In this document: in pieces, positions 56,791-64,000 of the stretch | Layout: the number at the start of each line of letters is the position of its first letter | Position numbering within the stretch: position 1 is the first letter of the stretch | DNA from: GCA-2690565 sp002457235 | GTDB lineage: Bacteria; Verrucomicrobiota; Verrucomicrobiia; Opitutales; Coraliomargaritaceae | Reading direction: 5' to 3' | Length of the DNA stretch: 64,000 bases | Assembly: GCA_045565695.1 (NCBI GenBank) | Contig: JBJLEZ010000009.1 | Coordinates: forward strand, 1 to 64,000 | Notes under the pieces: generated by a model | Databases searched by the model: none | What the model was told of the DNA's origin: nothing | Seen by the model: the letters and a program-made list of their open reading frames with translations, nothing else | Position numbers and translations under genes: made by a program

Positions 56791-57672
56791 TTATTCTATA
56801 TTTTGAACCTGTTCGCGAATTCTTTCCAGTTCATTTTTCCCTTCAATGATATTTTTAGTTACTTCGATTTGTTGAGTCTTGCTCGCTATAGTATTCATCT
56901 CTCTGAACATTTCTATACAAAGGAAATCCATTTTTCTTCCAATTGACTCCGGGGAAGCGATAAATTGTTTGAATTGGCTGATATGCGATTTAAGGCGTGT
57001 CAGTTCTTCTGTGATGTCAGAACGATCGGCGAACAAAGCAATTTCCTTTAAGACTCGATCATCTTCTAAATCGATTTCTAAATTCATAGAACTGAGACGA
57101 TCCACTAATTTCTTAGAAAAATCCTTACTAGCTGAAGCAGCAAGTGCTTCGATGCGGTCTATTAGTTGATTGAGTGAATCTAAGCGTTGGGCGAAGTCAT
57201 TTTTTAAGGCCTGACCTTCAGTATTACGCATGCCTTGCCAATGGTTTAGAGCTTCACCTAAAGCATCTTTGATGATGGATTCAGATTCTTTCCAAGAGGG
57301 TAAGGATTCTTGATCTTTCAGTAATTGATTAAGCTTAATCAGTAATGAAGGATTTAAATCCAGAGGAATACTGCGCTTGTCGCAAAAATCACCTAATTCT
57401 TTGATGCTTTGATCTAGAAGTGTATCATTTAAATTAAATCCATTATTGTTTTGTTTCCTTTTGTTTATCTTTAGGTGAATCATAATTCTACCACGAACAA
57501 ATTGCTCTTTAGTCCATTCAGATATTTTCGACTCGATATCAGACCACTCTTGAGGGACAAAAATCTGACAATCTAAGTTTTTTCGATTAACCGATTGTAC
57601 GGTTAATTCAAAAAACAAAGGGCAGGAGGGAAGTTCAAATGAGCTACTTCCGTAGCCAGTCATGCTTTTCAT
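56791..57672 (-). CDS. YicC/YloC-family endoribonuclease
   Basis: This 293-aa protein begins MKSMTGYGSSSFE, the family signature. The conserved C-terminal part includes SDITEELTRLKSHISQFKQF and KMDFLCIEMFREMNTIASK, ending in a typical helix. E. coli YicC acts in degradation of the small RNA RyhB. The ACT gene is next downstream. Classical partners (gmk, rpoZ) are not adjacent. Confidence 0.92.
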   Translation of the reverse strand: MKSMTGYGSSSFELPSCPLFFELTVQSVNRKNLDCQIFVPQEWSDIESKISEWTKEQFVRGRIMIHLKINKRKQNNNGFNLNDTLLDQSIKELGDFCDKRSIPLDLNPSLLIKLNQLLKDQESLPSWKESESIIKDALGEALNHWQGMRNTEGQALKNDFAQRLDSLNQLIDRIEALAASASKDFSKKLVDRLSSMNLEIDLEDDRVLKEIALFADRSDITEELTRLKSHISQFKQFIASPESIGRKMDFLCIEMFREMNTIASKTQQIEVTKNIIEGKNELERIREQVQNIE

Positions 57673-57720
57673 ATTCTTAGATTATTAAATGATTAAAAAA
57701 TTTGGCTATATAAAAATTGT

Positions 57721-57749
57721 AAAAAAAAGCCCTCATTTAGGAGGGCTTT
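57721..57749 (-). terminator. Rho-independent terminator after PPDK
   Basis: On the minus strand, aaagccctc pairs with gagggcttt (9 bp, 6-nt loop) and is followed by a run of U residues. It begins 27 nt after the ppdK stop and separates it from yicC. Confidence 0.85.
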
Positions 57750-57775
57750 GAAATTCATGGAATGAATGACTAGAT

Positions 57776-60514
57776 TTACAGTGCCGCTTGAGCGGCGGCT
57801 AATCGTGCAACAGGAACTCTAGGTGGTGAACAACTCACATAGTTCAATCCAACCTTGTGGAAGAATTGAATAGATTGCGGGTCACCGCCATGCTCACCGC
57901 AAATACCTAATTTGATTTTGCTATTGGCTGAGCGTCCTTTATTAGCTCCGATTTCAACCAGCTGTCCAACACCCGCTGCATCAATAGAAGCAAATGGATT
58001 TTGTGGCATAATATCTAGGTCTTTATATTTACCTAAGAATGAACCAGCATCATCACGGCTCATTCCTAACCCTGTTTGGGTAAGATCATTTGTACCAAAG
58101 CTGAAGAATTCTGCTGTATTTGCGATTTCATCTGCAGTCAATGCACCTCTAGGCACTTCGATCATAGTTCCTACTAAGTACTTAAATTTCACTTTCTTCG
58201 CTGCCATAACTTCGCCAGCTACACGGTGAATAACTGCTACCTGATTTTTTAATTCATCGGCAAATCCTACAAGCGGTACCATTACTTCAGGTACAACCTT
58301 AATAGGATTTTTTAATTTGTAGCAGGCTGCTGCTGCTTCAAATATCGCTCTTGCCTGCATTTCTGTAATTTCAGGGTAAGAGATTCCAAGGCGGCAACCA
58401 CGGTGTCCAAGCATTGGATTTGACTCATGTAAGGCCTCAACTCGCTCGTTGATTTCACTGAGTTTTACACCTAATGATTTTGCTAGTTGAGTTTTTGAAG
58501 CAGCATCATGTGGCAAGAATTCATGAAGAGGTGGATCAAGCAATCGGACAGTCACAGGACGACCTCCCATTGCTTTAAAGAGTCCATTGAAATCTTGTCT
58601 TTGGAAAGGCAGTAATTTCTTTAATGCAGCACGACGCTCTTTCTCATTTTTAGAAAGAATCATCTGGCGCATGAAAGTAATGCGATCACCTTCGAAGAAC
58701 ATATGCTCTGTACGGCAAAGGCCAATGCCTTCTGCACCGAATGCAACCGCTGCCTTAGCTTGACTAGGTGAGTCGGCATTCGTTCTTACTCCAAGTTTTC
58801 TATACTTGTCTGCCCATGTCATTACTTGTGCGAAGAGCTTGTATGTATAGCTATCAGCAGCTTTCATTTTGCCATTTAGGACCTGGTCGACTTCAGATGG
58901 AGCAGTTGCCACATGACCCGCATAGATAGCTCCAGTTGTTCCATCAATTGAAATGTCAGAGCCTTCTTTCATAGTCTTTTTACCAATCTTTAAAGTTTTG
59001 GCTTTGTAATCAATAACAACATCAGAAGCACCACATACGCATACTTTATTCATTTGACGAGCAACAAGTGCGGCATGTGAACTAACTCCACCTCTAGAGG
59101 TAAGAATTCCGTCAGCGGCAATCATACCACGTAAATCTTCAGGAGTTGTTTCAACTCGGCAAAGGATAGCATGGCCACCTTTAGCAACTACGCTTTCTGC
59201 TTTTTCTGCGGTGAAGCAAATCTTACCAGAAGCTGCACCAGGACCCGCTGGTAGTCCATGGGCAAGTGCTTTTGTTTTTTTGATAACCGCTTGGTCGAAC
59301 ACTGCGACAAGCAAGCTTGAGATAGAGTCTGCAGGTATCTTTTTAAGAGCTGTCTTTTGGTCGATTAGTTTTTCCTTGTTTAATTCAACAGCAATTCGAA
59401 CTGCAGCAAGACCAGTACGCTTACCATTTCTGGTTTGCAGCATGTAGAGTTTATTATTTTCAACTGTAAACTCAAAGTCCTGCATATCTTTGAAATGCTT
59501 TTCTAGTTTAATGCGAACTGCCTCTAATTCTTTATATGCACCTGGCATTTCATCGTTTAGTTCAGCAATTGGGTTAGGAGTACGAATGCCCGCTACAACG
59601 TCTTCACCTTGTGCATTGATTAGATATTCTCCGTAGAAAACTTTTTCTCCATTAGCTGGGTCACGAGTGAAAGCAACGCCTGTTGCACAATCCTCACCCA
59701 TATTTCCAAATACCATAGCTTGAACGTTAACTGCAGTACCCCATGATGCAGGGATGCCATATTTTTGACGATACAGTGTCGCACGTTCATTTTGCCATGA
59801 TTTAAAGACCGCACCTACAGAGCCCCAAAGTTGTGCATAAGGATCTTGAGGGAAAGCAGAATTTGTACGTTTCTTAATGATAGCTTTGTAACGCTTAATT
59901 AGTTCTTTAAGATGGCTTGCAGTCAGTTGATTATCGAATTCAACTTTCACTTCCTTTCTTAATTTCTCGAGTGCTCCTTCGAAAGGGCAATGCTCATTTT
60001 CATGAGCAGCTTGAACACCCATTACTACATCTCCATACATTTGAATGAAACGTCGGTAGCAGTCATATGCAAAAGCCTCATTTCCAGAATCTTTAGCTAA
60101 AGCTACAACAGTCTTATCGTTCAAACCTAGATTTAAAATAGTATCCATCATACCAGGCATAGATTCGCGAGCTCCTGAGCGAACAGATAAAAGTAGAGGT
60201 TTTTTCGAATCACCTAACTTCTTGCCTAATTGTTTTTCGATAAGGCTTACAGAGTCTTGCACCTCTTTAACTAAGCTTTTGGGGTAGCTTTGTTTATTGT
60301 CATAAAAATAGGTACAAACTTCAGTGGTCAATGTGAACCCTGGAGGAACGGGGAGGCCAATTCTTGCCATTTCCGCAAGGTTGGCACCTTTTCCGCCGAG
60401 AAGCTCTTTGAGCTTTACATTACCATCGGTCTTTTTACCGAAATTATAACTATATTTTATCGCTGAAGCTTTACGCTTTGCGGACTTTTTTTTAGCTGCT
60501 TTTTTTACTGGCAT
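57776..60514 (-). CDS. ppdK: Pyruvate, phosphate dikinase
   Basis: PPDK interconverts pyruvate and phosphoenolpyruvate with ATP and phosphate. The order is a nucleotide-binding domain (ELLGGKGANLAEMARIGLPV), the swivelling phosphohistidine domain (LTSRGGVSSHAALVARQM) and a PEP/pyruvate-binding TIM barrel with GICGEHGGDPQSI, where the catalytic Cys sits. The length is 912 aa. The first 18 residues are a Lys-rich extension (PVKKAAKKKSAKRKAS) before the normal start of the fold. It stands alone between its terminator and the divergent tatC. Confidence 0.96.
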   Translation of the reverse strand: MPVKKAAKKKSAKRKASAIKYSYNFGKKTDGNVKLKELLGGKGANLAEMARIGLPVPPGFTLTTEVCTYFYDNKQSYPKSLVKEVQDSVSLIEKQLGKKLGDSKKPLLLSVRSGARESMPGMMDTILNLGLNDKTVVALAKDSGNEAFAYDCYRRFIQMYGDVVMGVQAAHENEHCPFEGALEKLRKEVKVEFDNQLTASHLKELIKRYKAIIKKRTNSAFPQDPYAQLWGSVGAVFKSWQNERATLYRQKYGIPASWGTAVNVQAMVFGNMGEDCATGVAFTRDPANGEKVFYGEYLINAQGEDVVAGIRTPNPIAELNDEMPGAYKELEAVRIKLEKHFKDMQDFEFTVENNKLYMLQTRNGKRTGLAAVRIAVELNKEKLIDQKTALKKIPADSISSLLVAVFDQAVIKKTKALAHGLPAGPGAASGKICFTAEKAESVVAKGGHAILCRVETTPEDLRGMIAADGILTSRGGVSSHAALVARQMNKVCVCGASDVVIDYKAKTLKIGKKTMKEGSDISIDGTTGAIYAGHVATAPSEVDQVLNGKMKAADSYTYKLFAQVMTWADKYRKLGVRTNADSPSQAKAAVAFGAEGIGLCRTEHMFFEGDRITFMRQMILSKNEKERRAALKKLLPFQRQDFNGLFKAMGGRPVTVRLLDPPLHEFLPHDAASKTQLAKSLGVKLSEINERVEALHESNPMLGHRGCRLGISYPEITEMQARAIFEAAAACYKLKNPIKVVPEVMVPLVGFADELKNQVAVIHRVAGEVMAAKKVKFKYLVGTMIEVPRGALTADEIANTAEFFSFGTNDLTQTGLGMSRDDAGSFLGKYKDLDIMPQNPFASIDAAGVGQLVEIGANKGRSANSKIKLGICGEHGGDPQSIQFFHKVGLNYVSCSPPRVPVARLAAAQAAL

Positions 60515-60715
60515 TATGATTTTGAGTTGAGAATTAAATTCTACTTTGTTTTTACTGATAAAGATTTAAATAATTTGGAGTAATCTTAGAAGGTTTTGAA
60601 AATATAAAAGAGGGCAACTGTCAATTGATAAGGCAAAACTTTTTTATTCTTAGCATTTGTTTTTTATCTTTTTTTATCTATACAGGAGATAATTCATTCA
60701 TCTAATTTACTTATT

Positions 60716-61504
60716 TTGAAAGACAATCAAGAGGACACAGAAGAAGGTATGACGTTTTTGGAACATCTGGAAGAGTTCAGATGGACACTAGGGCGTAGTT
60801 GTTTTGCTTTTATCACAGGGGTTGTTTTCGTGCTTTGGTTTATGAAGGATGTTTCTGTCTTTTTACAAATGCCTTTATTAAGTGCGTATGGATCAGCTGA
60901 ATTACTTGAACAAAACTTGATAACCTATCGTCCAATGGGCGTAATATCGGTTTACATACAGGTGGCTGTTTTAGGAGGTCTCAGTTTGGCAATGCCTTTT
61001 ATCCTATATTTCTTAGCTTGTTTCATTGCTCCTGGATTAACTGATTCTGAGCGAAAAATTTTAGCTCCTAGCTGCTTCGGTGCTCTCGTCATGTTTGTTT
61101 TAGGTATTTTGTTTGCATTTTTTATTATCTTGCCTCTAACACTCGGTTTTACCGTCCGCTTAAATCAAATGCTTGGGTTCGATTTGCTTTGGGCTGCTTC
61201 TGACTATTATAATTTAGTCGTTTGGTTTAGTTTAGCAACCGGTCTATTTTTTCAATTTCCTCTGATCATTATTGTTTTAATTTATCTGAATATTGTTCCA
61301 CTCCGTTTGCTTAAGTCCTCTCGTGCAACTGTCTTTGTAGGATTAATGATCTTCTCTGCTTTAGTAACTCCCGGAGGTGATTTCGTTTCATTGCCAGTTA
61401 TTACTGGTATGATGTATGCCTTGTACGAATTGGCCATTTTTATCGGAGCTAAAATCGATAAACGAAGAGTGGAAAAGGAAATAGAATCGATGGATGATCT
61501 ATAA
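60716..61504 (+). CDS. tatC: Sec-independent translocase protein TatC
   Basis: TatC is the receptor of the twin-arginine pathway for folded proteins. It shows MTFLEHLEEFRWTLGR, then six membrane helices, and FALVTP-type motifs appear as SALVTPGGDFVS. The length is 262 aa from the TTG at 60716. An in-frame ATG lies at 60749. An aggag sequence sits about 28 nt before the TTG, and the closest in-frame codon to it is ATT at 60692, so the true start is uncertain. tatA and tatB are not adjacent. Confidence 0.92.
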   Translation: MKDNQEDTEEGMTFLEHLEEFRWTLGRSCFAFITGVVFVLWFMKDVSVFLQMPLLSAYGSAELLEQNLITYRPMGVISVYIQVAVLGGLSLAMPFILYFLACFIAPGLTDSERKILAPSCFGALVMFVLGILFAFFIILPLTLGFTVRLNQMLGFDLLWAASDYYNLVVWFSLATGLFFQFPLIIIVLIYLNIVPLRLLKSSRATVFVGLMIFSALVTPGGDFVSLPVITGMMYALYELAIFIGAKIDKRRVEKEIESMDDL

Positions 61505-61516
61505 TTATAAATAGTA

Positions 61517-62506
61517 ATGAATATTTTGGTGACAGGTGGCGGAGGTTTTCTTGGGCGTTATATTGTAGAGGATTTATTGGCGAAAGGGCATTCGGTAAGC
61601 TCGTTTGGGCGGAGTCCTCAACTTGAACTGGAGGCAAAAGGCGTAAAGGTTGTACAAGGAGATCTACAAAATACAGAAGCTGTACATTCAGCATGTATAG
61701 GAATGGATGCAGTTTTTCATGTCGCTGCTAAAGCTGGAATATGGGGAAGCCGAGAATCCTATTTTGCAGTCAATGTGAAGGGGACACGAAATGTACTCAA
61801 AGCCTGTAAGGCAAATGGCATTAAGTATTTGGTCTATACAAGTACACCTAGTGTTGTATTTAATGGGAAATCTTTCTTAGGTGCAGATGAGTCATTGCCT
61901 TACGGCAAAAACTGGCTTTGCCATTATGCAGAGACTAAAGCGATTGCAGAAAAAGAGGTAATGGAGTCTCATTCCGATAACTTAAAGATTTGTGCTTTGC
62001 GTCCGCATTTGATTTTTGGTCCGAGAGATGCCCATTTGCTTCCGCGTGTGATTGAGTCTGTTTTAGCAAAGCGTTTAAAAATAATTGGAAGTGGTCAAAA
62101 TCGTGTAGATGTTTCCTATGTTTGTGATGCCGCCTCAGCCCATTTAGATGCGCTTGAGGCACTAATTGAGGGTAAAGCCTGTGGCAAAGTTTACTTTATT
62201 TCACAAGGAGAGCCTGTCGTTTTATGGTCTTGGTTAAATCGCATTCTCTCTGAATTGGATCTTGCTCCTCTGACAAAGCGTGTACCTCTTGGTCTTGCCT
62301 TCTCTGTCGCTAGATTACTTGAAGCTTACTGGAAACTGTTTGCAATTAAAGGAGATCCTCCAATGACACGGTTTGCTGCGGTTGAATTAGCTAAAGACCA
62401 TTATTTCGATATTTCTCGGGCAAAGTATGATTTAAACTATTCGCCAAAATATACAATGGATCAAGCTATCAAAAATACTGTAGAGGATCTAAAGCAGTAT
62501 TTGTAG
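61517..62506 (+). CDS. NAD-dependent epimerase / 3-beta-HSD-like dehydrogenase
   Basis: This 329-aa extended SDR has the Rossmann motif ILVTGGGGFLGRYIVEDL and VFHVAAKAGIWG. The active-site YAETK (Tyr and Lys) is preceded by TSTPSVVFNGK. The pattern, with LRPHLIFGPRD, resembles the 3-beta-hydroxysteroid dehydrogenase/isomerase subgroup, so a sterol- or hopanoid-like substrate is possible but unproven. It follows tatC by 12 bp and converges with ligA. Confidence 0.82.
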   Translation: MNILVTGGGGFLGRYIVEDLLAKGHSVSSFGRSPQLELEAKGVKVVQGDLQNTEAVHSACIGMDAVFHVAAKAGIWGSRESYFAVNVKGTRNVLKACKANGIKYLVYTSTPSVVFNGKSFLGADESLPYGKNWLCHYAETKAIAEKEVMESHSDNLKICALRPHLIFGPRDAHLLPRVIESVLAKRLKIIGSGQNRVDVSYVCDAASAHLDALEALIEGKACGKVYFISQGEPVVLWSWLNRILSELDLAPLTKRVPLGLAFSVARLLEAYWKLFAIKGDPPMTRFAAVELAKDHYFDISRAKYDLNYSPKYTMDQAIKNTVEDLKQYL

Positions 62507-62519
62507 AGGGAAGAAGTGT

Positions 62520-64000
62520 TTATTTTTCTCCACCTATCAATTGAGTTAATTCTTGATCGGAAATAATCTTAACTCCAAGTTTTTGGGCCTTATCTAGTTT
62601 TGAGCCAGCAGACTCTCCAGCAACTAAATAATCTGTTTTGGCACTGATGGAACTACTCACTTTGCCGCCGTATTGTTCAATGAGTTCACTTGCTTGATCT
62701 CGAGTCATTGATTCAAATTTTCCAGTAATGACGAAAGTCTTATTAGTTAGTGTTTGTTTTTCTTCCGAATTAACTATTTCAGCTTCCATACTTAACCCCG
62801 CTTCTTTTAGTTGAGACAGCATGATTTGATTATCTGTATCATCGAACCAAGTGCGTATACTTTCTGCCATAGTCGCTCCAATGCCATCAATTTTAATCAA
62901 TTCATAATAAGAGGCAGATTGTAAGCCTTCCATCGATTTAAATTCTGATTCTAGTTCTTTAGCAGCTTGTTTCCCAACATTAGGAATACCGAATCCGTGA
63001 ATCAATCTCCATAAGTCACGGGATTTACTCGATTGAATAGAACGATATAAATTACTAGCAGATTTCTCTTTAAATTTTTCAAGCTTAAGAAAATCATTTT
63101 CTGTCAACGAGTAAAGGTCAGAAGGATCCTTGATTTTGAAAATTTCAATCAGCTGTTCAATGACGGCGGAACCTAAGTTTTCAATATCCATGGCGGGTCG
63201 ACTGGCAAAATGCATAAGTGCTCTCTGACGCCTAATTGGATCGTCTTTTGCAGTGATTCGCCATGTGGCTCCATCCGGATCCCTTTCGGCTTCTATATTC
63301 AAAGCTTTTAAGTGATCAGAAAAACAAAAGATTTGTGAGTCTATTGGGCGTTTTTTTAAGTTTACGGAAAGTACTTGTGGGATAATTTCGCCTGCTTTTT
63401 GTACAAGTACAGTATCTCCTATGCGAATGTCTTTTCGCATGATTTCATCTTCATTGTGAAGGGTTGCCCGTGAGACAGTGGTTCCTGCGAGTTGTACTGG
63501 TTCTAATATGGCTACTGGAGTGATTGCTCCCGTTCTTCCTATTTGCAATTGAATGTCTTTTAGGCGGGTCTCAGCTTTTTCTGCTTCAAATTTATATGCG
63601 ATTGCGTAACGAGGGGCTTTGGCAGTTGAACCAAGGCGTTTTTGCTGACTGAATGCATTGACTTTTATTACAGCACCATCTGTCGGGTAAGTGAAGTGGT
63701 TACGCATTTGATCCAACTTTTCAATGGATGACCAAGCTTCTTCAGCATTATTAGCAATCCAAAACTTTTCTAAAACAGGAAAGCCCCAAAGCTCTAATTT
63801 TTCTTGAATCGATTGTTGCGTTGAGAATAAACTTTGTGGTTCGAAAGCACCTATTCCATAAGTTACAATATTTAGTGAGCGTTTCTGTGCTTCTTTGTAG
63901 TCAAGAAGCTTAATGGTACCAGCAGCTAAATTTCTAGGATTTTTGTAAATGTCTTGTCCTTTTTCTTTTCTCAAGGCATTGATGCGCTCAAATTCATCAT
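62520..64000 (-). CDS. ligA: NAD-dependent DNA ligase, 3' part (runs off window)
   Basis: The open frame is intact through base 64000. The ATG at 63974 is internal, because homologous sequence (DDEFERINALRKEKG) continues upstream of it. Present are the end of the adenylation domain (NPRNLAAGTIKLLD, VDGAVIKV-like TDGAVIKVN, YAIAYKFEAEKAET), the OB domain, the zinc-finger region, the HhH domain (IHGFGIPNVGKQAAKEL) and the BRCT domain (LTNKTFVITGKFESMTRDQA). The zinc-finger cysteines are almost all missing: CxxC is CFSDH and the second pair is absent. The N-terminal Ia domain and the catalytic lysine lie outside the window. Confidence 0.95.
   Translation of the reverse strand, partial: DEFERINALRKEKGQDIYKNPRNLAAGTIKLLDYKEAQKRSLNIVTYGIGAFEPQSLFSTQQSIQEKLELWGFPVLEKFWIANNAEEAWSSIEKLDQMRNHFTYPTDGAVIKVNAFSQQKRLGSTAKAPRYAIAYKFEAEKAETRLKDIQLQIGRTGAITPVAILEPVQLAGTTVSRATLHNEDEIMRKDIRIGDTVLVQKAGEIIPQVLSVNLKKRPIDSQIFCFSDHLKALNIEAERDPDGATWRITAKDDPIRRQRALMHFASRPAMDIENLGSAVIEQLIEIFKIKDPSDLYSLTENDFLKLEKFKEKSASNLYRSIQSSKSRDLWRLIHGFGIPNVGKQAAKELESEFKSMEGLQSASYYELIKIDGIGATMAESIRTWFDDTDNQIMLSQLKEAGLSMEAEIVNSEEKQTLTNKTFVITGKFESMTRDQASELIEQYGGKVSSSISAKTDYLVAGESAGSKLDKAQKLGVKIISDQELTQLIGGEK

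Noticed and set aside
60515..60715. Minus-strand TTGACA near 60620 as a ppdK promoter
   Set aside because: The -35 match is good, but no acceptable -10 element occurs at 16-18 bp spacing, so I could not define a promoter.
62520..63974. LigA starting at the ATG at 63974
   Set aside because: Conserved ligase sequence continues upstream of this methionine to the window edge, so the gene is truncated by the window.

Overview
This window is AT-rich, gene-dense bacterial chromosome made mostly of housekeeping genes on both strands. The protein set suggests a low-GC marine member of Verrucomicrobiota, probably class Opitutia. The pointers are the long (637 aa) PurF-type amidophosphoribosyltransferase, a DksA-like protein with a histone-H1-like Lys/Ala tail and no zinc cysteines, the thrombospondin-3 plus FYRFKLSD-type tail on a secreted protease, and a TonB-dependent receptor. 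The placement is inferred from remembered family features, not from a phylogeny.

Layout. 1-613: the left edge cuts an integrase-like gene lying beside tRNA-Pro(GGG), so a mobile island probably extends leftward. 703-6593: a secreted serine protease, a YugP-type metallopeptidase, a periplasmic thioredoxin, BipA and a beta-CASP nuclease. 6782-15297: one tightly packed run, purF-purH-lipoate ligase-gcvT-gcvH-gcvP, links glycine-derived one-carbon units to purine synthesis. 15423-24706: an M48 peptidase with a frameshift, an M20 dipeptidase, a Pal-like lipoprotein, a CbiX-like protein, a phosphotransacetylase split into two genes, MurJ, a TPR protein and an MBL hydrolase. 24703-33770: ribD, then on the minus strand ileS, the DksA-like gene, lspA, dapA, dapB and ruvA, then a Ca/Na antiporter.

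33802-37730: gpmI, pyrH-frr-proB and tRNA-Gln(TTG). 37891-51140: a strong terminator, an ExoD-like protein, nadD-rsfS, pheST-gatCAB, radC, rlmN, proA, a PfkB sugar kinase and a DUF3568-like lipoprotein. 51249-64000: a structured intergenic region, xseA, a LysM protein, a Nudix hydrolase, a decayed TonB-dependent receptor behind a well preserved TPP riboswitch, an ACT-domain protein, YicC, PPDK, tatC, an NAD-dependent epimerase and the truncated 3' part of ligA.

The most notable items are the TPP riboswitch in front of a receptor broken by at least eight lesions, the loss of structural zinc-ribbon cysteines in three separate proteins (DksA-like, IleS, LigA), the split Pta, the integrase/tRNA-Pro junction, and a three-hairpin RNA candidate downstream of xseA. 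I found no CRISPR array, IS element, rRNA or recognisable defence system. No clearly new multi-gene system is visible.
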